Origin: Inia geoffrensis
Lineage: Eukaryota > Chordata > Mammalia > Artiodactyla > Iniidae
Assembly (NCBI GenBank): GCA_036417435.1
Contig: CM070899.1
Coordinates: 101,930,368 to 101,994,367 of the forward strand
DNA length: 64,000 nucleotides
Direction of reading: 5' to 3'
The notes under the pieces were generated by a model. The model saw nothing but the letters and a program-made list of their open reading frames with translations, had not been told where the DNA came from and did not search any database. The position numbers were made by a program, and so were the translations under genes. Positions within the stretch are counted from its first letter, which is position 1. Every line of letters starts with the position of its first letter. Positions 1 through 11,561 of this stretch are shown in pieces.

Positions 1-177
1 CCACTGAGGTCTTGAAAGCTTTCCGCCTGAGAGTCGGGCCTGATTTGAATTCATTTCAGATTACCCAGCCCAGGATATTTCTTGAGGGCAGGGTTGTGTC
101 TGCAAAGCCGCAGGCCTTAGTCCTTGTGAATGATAGTTGCCTTTCAGCACAGTTGGTAATGTTGTTACGGCAGTGTG

Positions 178-194
178 CCACAAGGAGGCAGCAC
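178..194 (+). promoter_or_regulatory. CTCF-like core motif, one per A subunit
   Basis: CCACAAGGAGGCAGCAC differs from the familiar CTCF core CCACTAGGGGGCAGC at two bases. It lies 211 nt into each core A copy (for example 3482-3498), always on the plus strand. B copies read CCAAAAGGCGGCAGCAC, a weaker match. The call is by eye, without a weight matrix. Confidence 0.45.
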
Positions 195-696
195 TACTCC
201 GTGTCGTCTCTGGTAACTTGGGGAAAGAAAGCCTTAGCGTGGATCCAGGTGTCGGATTGGAAATGGGGAGTCGAACGCGGCTAAACACACAATCCTGGGC
301 TTGTGTATGCTCACCTCCTGCCCCTGAACCTGCACTGCCCCACCCCAGGCATATCGGAAGCCTTTCAGATGGGCTATTCGGAGGGTGCCGTGGTTCGCAG
401 GTGGGGCGACTCTGATGATGGGGGCTGGAGGTGGGAACCTGCCTAGCAGGAGCTGTGGAGATCCGGTTTCCTCACCGCTCTTCCCTCTCAGCTGCTCCAC
501 CCTCATTTGGGTACACCAGGATTTGCTTACCTGTACGAGGGCCACGTTGGATCGGGAGACTGCGGTAACACGCAGGGGAGAATGGGCAGTAGCGGCCCGA
601 GGTGCCGCTGGTCAGGTGGTACATCCTCCTCCCTTGCTGCCTCAGCAGCAGCCGGCTCCGGCCGTGGGACCCAGGCCTGCCGAGGCTCCAGGGGCC

Positions 697-710
697 GTTA
701 CCGTGGTAAC
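697..710. promoter_or_regulatory. RFX/X-box-type palindrome, one per A subunit
   Basis: GTTACCGTGGTAAC fits the RFX dimer consensus GTNRCC-N(0-3)-RGYAAC at every specified base. The same 14 nt lies 730 nt after the start of every full-length core A copy (729 in the one-base-deletion copies), for example 4001-4014, 7305-7318, 10607-10620 and 57101-57114. B subunits have unrelated sequence here. Whether any RFX protein binds is unknown. Confidence 0.6.
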
Positions 711-1651
711 GACATCACAGAGGCCTGAGGTAACAGAGTAGGCATTTCTTAAGCCCTCACTTGCCTTGTCATTGAACAGCCCTTTTCCGTTTGAGCCTAG
801 TACATATACAGTGTTGTGTCTGTTTGAGTTGTACAGCCACCCGATGCCATTATACACGTAGCTGTACCCGTAGGGTTTCGGATTCTTTGCACTCTTCGTT
901 TATTGAGGAATGTTTTGTAGCGTTCCCTGTGCTTGCGCGTGGGTCGCCCTTGATGAGCACTTTTCGATACGTTAAGCGTGTTTCTGTGAATCCCGACCTC
1001 CTACTTCACCCTTCTCCGGTCTCCAATTTCCCCCTCAGGGAACTCCAGGCTTCTTTCTTCCCTTTGTGAGCCTGAGTTTCCTTTGTGTTGTAGCTTCCAT
1101 AGTATCCGCATTTAGACGGCACACATAAGTGTGATATTCGGAGATATGTGTCTTGCTGCCTCAAATTGACCAGAATTAGTGAGATCATCTACTGCTCCAC
1201 CCAGGCTGCTGCAAAGACTATGGGTTCATTTTGCCCTGTGGCTGAGTGGTAGTCGAGGGTGTGTAGGTAGCAGAACATCTTTCTCCATTCACCCCTAGCT
1301 CCCCATTTCATTCGTTTTTATGTCTTGGCTGTGGTCATGGGTACCACAAGGACAGCTGGGCTGCAAGTTCTTCCTTCCAATGACGCCAGTCTCTGGTTAC
1401 ACGACCTGTAGCGGGGTTGCCGAATCTGGTGGTACATCCAGTGTTTAGTTTGGTAAGGAATATGCCTAGTGATCCTCATTACCGGCTGTTAGCAATTTAC
1501 AATCCGACCAACAGCAATACCTGGCTTCTCTTTCTGGCATGCCCTGTTGAGCTCTTACGCTTTTAGGGTTTGAGAGGACTGCAGCCAGGGAACACCTCGT
1601 CTAGCTTTCTTTCCACTCTCGAATCATGACAGATCCTGAGCATATTTTGTT

Positions 1652-3270
1652 TTGAATGTGCTGTTTTCTAAAACGCCGGTGAGTACCACTGACTTCTTGA
1701 AAGGTTCCTGCCTGAGTGTCGGGCGTGATTTGAATTCGTTTCAGATTACCCAGCGCAGGATATTTCTTGAGGGCAGGGTTGTGTCTGCAAAGCCGTAGGC
1801 CTTAAGGCTTGTGAATGATAGGTGCCCTTCAGCACAGTTGGTAAGGTTGTTACGGCAGTGTGCCAAAAGGCGGCAGCACTACTACGTGTCGTCTCTGGTA
1901 ACGTGGGGAACCAAAGCCTTAGCGGGGTTCCCGGCGTTGTATTGGAAATGGGGAGTCGAACGCAGCTAAACACACATCCCTGGGCTTTTGTAGGCTCACC
2001 TCCTGCCCCTTCACCTGCACTGCCCCACCCCAGGCATGTCGCAGGCCTTGCCAGTGGGCTACTCGGAGGGTACCGTGGTTCGCTGGCGGGGCGACTCTAA
2101 TGAAGTGGGCTGGAGGTGGGAACTTGCCTAGCAGGAGCTGTGGAGATCCGGTTTCTTCACAGCCCTTCCCTCTCAGCTGTTCCACCATCATTTGGGTACA
2201 CCAGGCTATGCTTACCTGTAGGAGGGCCATGTTGGATCGGGAGATTGTGGTACCACGCAGGGGAGAAGAGCAGCAGCATCCTCCAGCCGCGGGACACAGG
2301 CCTGCTGAGGCTCCAGGGGTCTGACACCCGCCGACGACAAAGAGGCCTGAGGTAAGAAAGTGGGCATTTCTTAACCCCTTACTTGCCTTGTCATTCAACA
2401 GTCCTTTTTTCTTTCAGCCTAGTTCATATACAGTGTTGCGTCTGTTTGAGTTCTACAGCCACTTGATGCAAGTATAAACGTAGCGGTACCTGTAGGGTTT
2501 CGGATTCTTTGCCCTGTTAGTTTATCGAGGAATGTGTTGTAGCATTCCCTGTGCCTTTGGGTGTGTTGCCCTTGATGAGCACTTTTGGATACGTTAAGTG
2601 TGTTACTGTTAATCCCAATCTCCTAATTCCCCCTTCCCCGGTCTCCAATTTGCCCCTGTGGGAACCCCTCGCTTCTTTCTTCCCTTTGTGAACCTGTGTT
2701 TCCTTTCTTTACTAGCTTCCTTTGTATCCCTATTGAGACTGCACACATAAGTGGTATCGGGGCAAATGTGTCTTGCAGCCTCTAATTGACCAGAATTAGT
2801 GAGATCATCTAGTGCTCCACCCATGCTGCTGCAAATAGTATGAGTTCATTTTGTTCTGTGGCTGAGTGCTAGTCGAGGGTGTGTAGGTAGCAGCACATCT
2901 TTCTCCCTTCGCCACTCGCTCGACAGTTGGTTCGTTTGTATGTCTTCGTTGGGGTCAACGGTACCACATGGAATGCTGGGGTGCAACTGCTTCCTTCCAA
3001 TGATGCTAGTCACTGGTTCTACGACCTGCAGCGGGGTTGCCGAATCTCGTGGTACCTCCAGCGTTCAGTTTGGTCAGGAATGTGCCTACTGATCCTCATA
3101 GCAGCTGTTACCAATTTACAATCGCACCAAGAGCAATAGCTGGCTTCTCCTTTTGGCATGCCCCGTTGAGCACTTAAAATTTTAGGATTTGAGTGGACCG
3201 CAGACAGGGAACTCCTCGTCTAGTTTTCTTTTCACTCTCTAATCATGACAGATCCTGAGCATCTTTTCAT
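1652..3270 (+). repeat. Subunit B1
   Basis: B copy of the variant group with ggtaccgtggttcgctggcg near 2069 and tcattcaacag near 2391; the group also includes B4, B11, B13 and B14. Closest partner by shared variants is B13, 39642 nt downstream. Confidence 0.95.
2227..2233 (+). promoter_or_regulatory. YY1-like core, one per B subunit
   Basis: CCATGTT fits the short YY1 core CCATNTT; the equivalent place in A reads CCACGTT. A seven-base match is weak by itself. It is noted because it recurs in each B copy (for example 5531-5537) and because YY1 and CTCF occur together in DXZ4. Confidence 0.25.
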
Positions 3271-4955
3271 TTGAATGTGCTGTTTTCTAAAACGCAGGTG
3301 AGTACCACTGAGGTCTTGAAAGCTTTCCGCCTGAGAGTCGGGCCGGATTTGAATTCCTTTCAGATTACCCAGGCCAGGATATTTCTTGAGGGCAGGGTTG
3401 TGTCTGCAAAGCCGCAGGCCTTAGGCCTTGTGAATGATAGTTGCCTTTCAGCACAGTTGGTAATGTTGTTACGGCAGTGTGCCACAAGGAGGCAGCACTA
3501 CTCCGTGTCGTCTCTGGTAACTTGGGGAAAGAAAGCCTTAGCGGGGATCCAGGTGTCGGATTGGAAATGGGGAGTCGAACGCGGCTAAACACACAATCCT
3601 GGGCTTGTGTATGCTCACCTCCTGCCCCTGAACCTGCAGTGCCCCACTCCAGGCATATCGGAAGCCTTTCAGGTGGGCTATTCGGAGGGTGCCGTGGTTC
3701 GCAGGTGGGGCGACTCTGATGATGGGGGCTGGAGGTGGGAACCTGCCTAGCAGGAGCTGTGGAGATCCGGTTTCCTCACCGCTCTTCCCTCTCAGCTGCT
3801 CCACCCTCATTTGGGTACACCAGGATTTGCTTACCTGTACGAGGGCCACGTTGGATCGGGAGACTGCGGTAACACGCAGGGGAGAATGGGCAGTAGCGGC
3901 CCGAGGTGCCGCTGGTCAGGTGGCACGTCCTCCTCCCTTGCTGCCTCAGCAGCAGCCGGCTCCGGCCGTGGGACCTAGGCCTGCCGAGGCTCCAGGGGCC
4001 GTTACCGTGGTAACGACATCACAGAGGCCTGAGGTAACAGAGTAGGCATTTCTTAAGCCCTCACTTGCCTTGTCATTGAACAGCCCTTTTCCGTTTGAGC
4101 CTAGTACATATACAGTGTTGTGTCTCTTTGAGTTGTACAGCCACCCGATGCAATTATACACGTAGCTGTACCCGTAAGGTTTCGGATTCTTTGCACTCTT
4201 CGTTTATTGAGGAATGTTTTGTAGCGTTCCCCGTGCTTGCGCGTGGGTCGCCCTTGATGAGCACTTTTCGATACGTTAAGCGTGTTTCTGTAAATCCCGA
4301 CCTCCTACTTCACCCTTCTCCGGTCTCCAATTTCCCCCTCAGGGAACTCCAGGCTTCTTTCTTCCCTTTGTGAGCCTGAGTTTCCTTTGTGTTGTAGCTT
4401 CCATAGTATCCGTATTTAGACGGCACACATAAGTGTGATATGAGGAGATATGTGTCTTGCTGCCTCGAATTGACCAGAATTAGTGAGATCATCTACTGCT
4501 CCACCCAGGCTGCTGCAAAGACTATGGGTTCATTTTGCCCTGTGGCTGAGTGGTAGTCGAGGGTGTGTAGGTAGCAGAACATCTTTCTCCATTCACCCCT
4601 CGCTCCCCATTTCATTCGTTTGTATGTCTTGGCTGTGGTCATGGGTACCACAAGGACAGCTGGGCTGCAAGTGCTTCCTTCCAATGATGCCAGTCTCTGG
4701 TTACACGACCTGTAGCGGGGTTGCTGAATCTGGTGGTACATCCAGTGTTTAGTTTGGTAAGGAATATGCCTAGTGATCCTCATTACCGGCTGTTAGCAAT
4801 TTACAATCCGACCAACAGCAATACCTGGCTTCTCTTTCTGGCATGCCCTGTTGAGCTCTTACGCTTTTAGGGTTTGAGAGGACTGCAGCCAGGGAACACC
4901 TCGTCTAGCTTTCTTTCCACTCTCGAATCATGACAGATACTGAGCATATTTTGTT
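3271..4955 (+). repeat. Subunit A2
   Basis: A copy with cccaggccagg near 3368, cctgcagtgccccactcc near 3633 and gggacctaggcc near 3971. All three are shared with A14; the last two are also in A5 and A15. X-box palindrome at 4001-4014. Confidence 0.95.
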
Positions 4956-6574
4956 TTGAATGTGCTGTTTTCTAAAACGCCGGTGAGTACCACTGACTTC
5001 TTGAAAGGTTCCTGCCTGAGTGTCGGTCGTGATTTGAATTCGTTTCAGATTACCCAGCGCAGGATATTTCTTGAGGGCAGGGTTGTGTCTGCAAAGCCGT
5101 AGGCCTTAAGCCTTGTGAATGATAGGTGCCCTTCAGCACAGTTGGTAAGGTTGTTACGGCAGTGTGCGAAAAGGCGGCAGCACTACTACGTGTCGTCTCT
5201 GGTAACGTGGGGAACCAAAGCCTTAGCGGGGTTCCCGGCGTTGTATTGGAAATGGGGAGTCGAACGCAGCTAAACACACATCCCTGGGCTTTTGTAGGCT
5301 CACTTCCTGCCCCTTCACCTGCACTGCCCCACCCCAGGCATGTCGCAGGCCTTGCCAGTGGGCTACTCGGAGGGTGCCGTGGTTCGCAGGTGGGGCGACT
5401 CTAATGAAGTGGGCTGGAGGTGGGAACTTGCCTAGCAGGAGCTGTGGAGATCCGGTTTCTTCAAAGCCCTTCCCTCTCAGCTGTTCCACCATCATTTGGG
5501 TACACCAGGCTATGCTTACCTGTAGGAGGGCCATGTTGGATCGGGAGATTGTGGTACCACGCAGGGGAGAAGAGCAGCAGCATCCTCCAGCCGCGGGACA
5601 CAGGCCTGCTGAGGCTCCAGGGGTCTGACACCCGCCGACGACAAAGAGGCCTGAGGTAAGAAAGTGGGCATTTCTTAACCCCTTACTTGCCTTGTCATTG
5701 AACAGTCCTTTTTTCTTTCAGCCTAGTTCATATACAGTGTTGCGTCTGTTTGAGTTCTACAGCCACTTGATGCAAGTATAAACGTAGCGGTACCTGTAGG
5801 GTTTCGGATTCTTTGCCCTGTTAGTTTATCGAGGAATGTGTTGTAGCATTCCCTGTGCTTTTGTGTGTGTTGCCCTTGATGAGCACTTTTGGATACGTTA
5901 AGTGTGTTACTGTTAATCCCAATCTCCTAATTCCCCCTTCCCCGGTCTCCAATTTGCCACTGTGGGAACCCCTCGCTTCTTTCTTCCCTTTGTGAACCTG
6001 TGTTTCCTTTCTTTACTAGCTTCCTTTGTATCCCTATTGAGACTGCACACATAAGTGGTATCGGGGCAAATGTGTCTTGCTGCCTCTAATTGACCAGAAT
6101 TAGTGAGATCATCTAGTGCTCCACCCATGCTGCTGCAAATAGTATGAGTTCATTTTGTTCTGTGGCTGAGTGCTAGTCGAGGGTGTGTAGGTAGCAGCAC
6201 ATCTTTCTCCCTTCGCCACTCGCTCGACAGTTGGTTCGTTTGTATGTCTTCGTTGGGGTCAACGGTACCACATGGAATGCTGGGGTGCAACTGCTTCCTT
6301 CCAATGATGCTAGTCACTGGTTCTACGACCTGCAGCGGGGTTGCCGAATCTCGTGGTACCTCCAGCGTTCAGTTTGGTCAGGAATGTGCCTACTGATCCT
6401 CATAGCGGCTGTTACCAATTTACAATCGCACCAAGAGCAATAGCTGGCTTCTCCTTTTGGCATGCCCTCTTGAGCACTTAAAATTTTAGGATTTGAGAGG
6501 ACCGCAGACAGGGAACTCCTCGTCTAGCTTTCTTTTCACTCTCTAATCATGACAGATCCTGAGCATCTTTTCAT
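4956..6574 (+). repeat. Subunit B2
   Basis: B copy of the group with gtgtgcgaaaagg near 5164 and cttcaaagccc near 5460, shared with B5 and B15. Has its own base gcttttgtgtgtgttg near 5857, where other B copies read gcttttgggtgtgttg or gcctttgggtgtg. Confidence 0.95.
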
Positions 6575-8259
6575 TTGAATGTGCTGTTTTCTAAAACGCA
6601 GGTGAGTACCACTGAGGTCTTGAAAGCTTTCCGCCTGAGAGTCGGGCCTGATTTGAATTCATTTCAGATTACCCAGCCCAGGATATTTCTTGAGGGCAGG
6701 GTTGTGTCTGCAAAGCCGCAGGCCTTAGTCCTTGTGAATGATAGTTGCCTTTCAGCACAGTTGGTAATGTTGTTACGGCAGTGTGCCACAAGGAGGCAGC
6801 ACTACTCCGTGTCGTCTCTGGTAACTTGGGGAAAGAAAGCCTTAGCGTGGATCCAGGTGTCGGATTGGAAATGGGGAGTCGAACGCGGCTAAACACACAA
6901 TCCTGGGCTTGTGTATGCTCACCTCCTGCCCCTGAACCTGCACTGCCCCACCCCAGGCATATCGGAAGCCTTTCAGATGGGCTATTCGGAGGGTGCCGTG
7001 GTTCGCAGGTGGGGCGACTCTGATGATGGGGGCTGGAGGTGGGAACCTGCCTAGCAGGAGCTGTGGAGATCCGGTTTCCTCACCGCTCTTCCCTCTCAGC
7101 TGCTCCACCCTCATTTGGGTACACCAGGATTTGCTTACCTGTACGAGGGCCACGTTGGATCGGGAGACTGCGGTAACACGCAGGGGAGAATGGGCAGTAG
7201 CGGCCCGAGGTGCCGCTGGTCAGGTGGTACATCCTCCTCCCTTGCTGCCTCAGCAGCAGCCGGCTCCGGCCGTGGGACCCAGGCCTGCCGAGGCTCCAGG
7301 GGCCGTTACCGTGGTAACGACATCACAGAGACCTGAGGTAACAGAGTAGGCATTTCTTAAGCCCTCACTTGCCTTGTCATTGAACAGCCCTTTTCCGTTT
7401 GAGCCTAGTACATATACAGTGTTGTGTCTGTTTGAGTTGTACAGCCACCCGATGCCATTATACACGTAGCTGTACCCGTAGGGTTTCGGATTCTTTGCAC
7501 TCTTCGTTTATTGAGGAATGTTTTGTAGCGTTCCCTGTGCTTGCGCGTGGGTCGCCCTTGATGAGCACTTTTCGATACGTTAAGCGTGTTTCTGTGAATC
7601 CCGACCTCCTACTTCACCCTTCTCCGGTCTCCAATTTCCCCCTCAGGGAACTCCAGGCTTCTTTCTTCCCTTTGTGAGCCTGAGTTTCCTTTGTGTTGTA
7701 GCTTCCATAGTATCCGCATTTAGACGGCACACATAAGTGTGATATTCGGAGATATGTGTCTTGCTGCCTCAAATTGACCAGAATTAGTGAGATCATCTAC
7801 TGCTCCACCCAGGCTGCTGCAAAGACTATGGGTTCATTTTGCCCTGTGGCTGAGTGGTAGTCGAGGGTGTGTAGGTAGCAGAACATCTTTCTCCATTCAC
7901 CCCTCGCTCCCCATTTCATTCGTTTTTATGTCTTGGCTGTGGTCATGGGTACCACAAGGACAGCTGGGCTGCAAGTTCTTCCTTCCAATGACGCCAGTCT
8001 CTGGTTACACGACCTGTAGCGGGGTTGCCGAATCTGGTGGTACATCCAGTGTTTAGTTTGGTAAGGAATATGCCTAGTGATCCTCATTACCGGCTGTTAG
8101 CAATTTACAATCCGACCAACAGCAATACCTGGCTTCTCTTTCTGGCATGCCCTGTTGAGCTCTTACGCTTTTAGGGTTTGAGAGGACTGCAGCCAGGGAA
8201 CACCTCGTCTAGCTTTCTTTCCACTCTCGAATCATGACAGATACTGAGCATATTTTGTT
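6575..8259 (+). repeat. Subunit A3
   Basis: gcgtggatcc-type A copy like A1, A6, A8 and A12. Private base cagagacctgagg near 7325 in place of cagaggcctgagg. X-box at 7305-7318. Confidence 0.95.
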
Positions 8260-9877
8260 TTGAATGTGCTGTTTTCTAAAACGCCGGTGAGTACCACTGA
8301 CTTCTTGAAAGGTTCCTGCCTGAGTGTCGGTCGTGATTTGAATTCGTTTCAGATTACCCAGCGCAGGATATTTCTTGAGGGCAGGGTTGTGTCTGCAAAG
8401 CCGTAGGCCTTAAGGCTTGTGAATGATAGGTGCCGTTCAGCACAGTTGGTAAGGTTGTTACGGCAGTGTGCCAAAAGGCGGCAGCACTACTACGTGTCGT
8501 CTCTGGTAACGTGGGGAACCAAAGCCTTAGAGGGGTTCCCGGCGTTGTATTGGAAATGGGAGTCGAACGCAGCTAAACACACATCCCTGGGCTTTTGTAG
8601 GCTCACCTCCTGCCCCTTCACCTGCACTGCCCCACCCCAGGCATGTCGCAGGCCTTGCCAGTGGGCTACTCGGAGGGTGCCGTGGTTCGCAGGTGGGGCG
8701 ACTCTAATGAAGTGGGCTGGAGGTGGGAACTTGCCTAGCAGGAGCTGTGGAGATCCGGTTTCTTCACAGCCCTTCCCTCTCAGCTGTTCCACCATCATTT
8801 GGGTACACCAGGCTATGCTTACCTGTAGGAGGGCCATGTTGGATCGGGAGATTGTGGTACCACGCAGGGGAGAAGAGCAGCAGCATCCTCCAGCCGCGGG
8901 ACACAGGCCTGCTGAGGCTCCAGGGGTCTGACACCCGCCGACGACAAAGAGGCCTGAGGTAAGAAAGTGGGCATTTCTTAACCCCTTACTTGCCTTGTCA
9001 TTGAACAGTCCTTTTTTCTTTCAGCCTAGTTCATATACAGTGTTGCGTCTGTTTGAGTTCTACAGCCACTTGATGCAAGTATAAACGTAGCTGTACCTGT
9101 AGGGTTTCGGATTCTTTGCCCTGTTAGTTTATCGAGGAATGTGTTGTAGCATTCCCTGTGCTTTTGGGTGTGTTGCCCTTGATGAGCACTTTTGGATACG
9201 TTAAGTGTGTTACTGTTAATCCCAATCTCCTAATTCCCCCTTCCCCGGTCTCCAATTTGCCCCTGTGGGAACCCCTCGCTTCTTTCTTCCCTTTGTGAAC
9301 CTGTGTTTCCTTTCTTTACTAGCTTCCTTTGTATCCCTAATGAGACTGCACACATAAGTGGTATCGGGGCAAATGTGTCTTGCTGCCTCTAATTGACCAG
9401 AATTAGTGAGATCATCTAGTGCTCCACCCATGCTGCTGCAAATAGTATGAGTTCATTTTGTTCTGTGGCTGAGTGCTAGTCGAGGGTGTGTAGGTAGCAG
9501 CACATCTTTCTCCCTTCGCCACTCGCTCGACAGTTGGTTCGTTTGTATGTCTTCGTTGGGGTCAACGGTACCACATGGAATGCTGGGGTGCAACTGCTTC
9601 CTTCCAATGATGCTAGTCACTGGTTCTACGACCTGCAGCGGGGTTGCCGAATCTCGTGGTACCTCCAGCGTTCAGTTTGGTCAGGAATGTGCCTACTGAT
9701 CCTCATAGCGGCTGTTACCAATTTACAATCGCACCAAGAGCAATAGCTGGCTTCTCCTTTTGGCATGCCCTCTTGAGCACTTAAAATTTTAGGATTTGAG
9801 AGGACCGCAGACAGGGAACTCCTCGTCTTGCTTTCTTTTTACTCTCTAATCATGACAGATCCTGAGCATCTTTTCAT
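8260..9877 (+). repeat. Subunit B3 (1618 nt)
   Basis: One G is missing from the ggggag run near 8559 (aaatgggagtcg), giving 1618 nt. This fuses two short open frames into an apparent 170-codon frame; the same frame is broken in every other B copy, so it is an accident of the deletion. Also gccttagaggggttcc near 8525. Confidence 0.95.
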
Positions 9878-11561
9878 TTGAATGTGCTGTTTTCTAAAAC
9901 GCAGGTGAGTACCACTGAGGTCTTGAAAGCTTTCCGCGTGAGAGTCGGGCCTGATTTGAATTCATTTCAGATTACCCAGCCCAGGATATTTCTTGAGGGC
10001 AGGGTTGTGTCTGCAAAGCCGCAGGCCTTAGTCCTTGTGAATGATAGTTGCCTTTCAGCACAGTTGGTAATGTTGTTACGGCAGTGTGCCACAAGGAGGC
10101 AGCACTACTCCGTGTCGTCTCTGGTAACTTGGGGAAAGAAAGCCTTAGCGGGGATCCAGGTGTCGGATTGGAAATGGGGAGTCAAACGCGGCTAAACACA
10201 CAATCCTGGGCTTGTGTATGCTCACCTCCTGCCCCTGAACCTGCACTGCCCCACCCCAGGCATATCGGAAGCCTTTCAGGTGGGCTATTCGGAGGGTGCC
10301 GTGGTTCGCAGGTGGGGCGACTCTGATGATGGGGGCTGGAGGTGGGAACCTGCCTAGCAGGAGCTGTGGAGATCCGGTTTCCTCACCGCTCTTCCCTCTC
10401 AGCTGCTCCACCCTCATTTGGGTACACCAGGATGTGCTTACCTGTACGAGGGCCACGTTGGATCGGGAGACTGCGGTAACACGCGGGGGAGAATGGGCAG
10501 TAGCGGCCGAGGTGCCGCTGGTCAGGTGGCACGTCCTCCTCCCTTGCTGCCTCAGCAGCAGCCGGCTCCGGCCGTGGGACCCAGGCCTGCCGAGGCTCCA
10601 GGGGCCGTTACCGTGGTAACGACATCACAGAGGCCTGAGGTAACAGAGTAGGCATTTCTTAAGCCCTCACTTGCCTTGTCATTGAACAGCCCTTTTCCGT
10701 TTGAGCCTAGTTCATATACAGTGTTGTGTCTGTTTGAGTTGTACAGCCACCCAATGCAATTATACACGTAGCTGTACCCGTAGGGTTTCGGATTCTTTGC
10801 ACTCTTCGTTTATTGAGGAATGTTTTGTAGCGTTCCTTGTGCTTGCGGGTGGGTCGCCCTTGATGAGCACTTTTGGATACGTTAAACGTGTTTCTGTGAA
10901 TCCCGACCTACTACTTCACCCTTCCCCGGTCTCCAATTTCCCCCTCAGGGAACTCCAGGCTTCTTTCTTCCCTTTGTGAGCCTGAGTTTCCTTTGTGTAC
11001 TAGCTTCCATAGTATCCGTATTTAGACGGCACACATAAGTGTGATATGAGGAGATATGTGTCTTGCTGCCTCGAATTGACCAGAATTAGTGAGATCATCT
11101 ACTGCTCCACCCAGGCTGCTGCAAAGACTATGGGTTCATTTTGCCCTGTGGCTGAGTGGTAGTCGAGGGTGTGTAGGTAGCAGAACATCTTTCTCCCTTC
11201 ACCCCTCGCTCCCCATTTCATTCGTTTGTATGTCTTGGCTGTGGTCATGGGTACCACAAGGACAGCTGGGCTGCAAGTGCTTCCTTCCAATGATGCCAGT
11301 CTCTGGTTACACGACCTGTAGCGGGGTTGCCGAATCTGGTGGTACATCCAGTGTTTAGTTTGGTAAGGAATATGCCTAGTGATCCTCATTACCGGCTGTT
11401 AGCAATTTACAATCCGACCAACAGCAATACCTGGCTTCTCTTTCTGGCATGCCCTGTTGAGCTCTTACGCTTTTAGGGTTTGAGAGGACTGCAGCCAGGG
11501 AACACCTCGTCTAGCTTTCTTTCCACTCTCGAATCATGACAGATCCTGAGCATATTTTGTT
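9878..11561 (+). repeat. Subunit A4 (1684 nt)
   Basis: First of five A copies (A4, A7, A9, A11, A13) that lack one C in gcggcc(c)gagg near 10505. The shared deletion marks them as one lineage. Other group variants: gcttgcgggtggg and ggatacgttaaacg near 10844-10885. X-box at 10607-10620. Confidence 0.95.

Larger units (their letters stand above)
1..1651 (+). repeat. Subunit A1 (left end cut off)
   Basis: Lacks the first 33 nt of the A consensus because the window begins inside it. Belongs to the A type with gcgtggatcc at 237-246 (most other A copies read gcggggatcc) and ggtggtacatcc near 616. Private base: cccctagctcc near 1293, where others have cccctcgctcc. X-box palindrome at 697-710, CTCF-like motif at 178-194. 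Confidence 0.95.

Noticed and set aside
385..741. 118-codon open frame recurring in A subunits, rich in Pro, Ala and Gln
   Set aside because: Shortened and frame-shifted by the one-C deletion in five copies, overlaps other open frames on both strands, and resembles no family I know. Low stop density in GC-rich sequence explains it.
1919..2398. 159-codon minus-strand open frame in B1, also in B4, B11, B13 and B14
   Set aside because: It exists only in copies with a C in tcattcaacag; other B copies have tcattgaacag and a shorter frame. It has no recognisable domain and its opening depends on repeat variants, not on coding constraint.
2943..2961. CENP-B box candidate beginning cttcgttgg in B subunits
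   Set aside because: The first nine bases equal the human box, but the second essential half (A then CGGG at fixed distance) is absent; four of nine required bases fail.
3724..3742. G-quadruplex candidate in gggggctggaggtggg
   Set aside because: Two of the four G runs have only two bases; too weak without a folding score.
8650..8740. Frame reading VGYSEGAVVRRWGDSNEVGWRW after a good acceptor-like site
   Set aside because: Looked like a possible exon of a decayed gene, but it ends at a stop a few codons later, I could not name a family, and the only joining signal is the weak splice pattern already listed.
8419..8931. 170-codon plus-strand open frame in B3
   Set aside because: Produced by a single missing G that joins two frames; absent from all other B copies.
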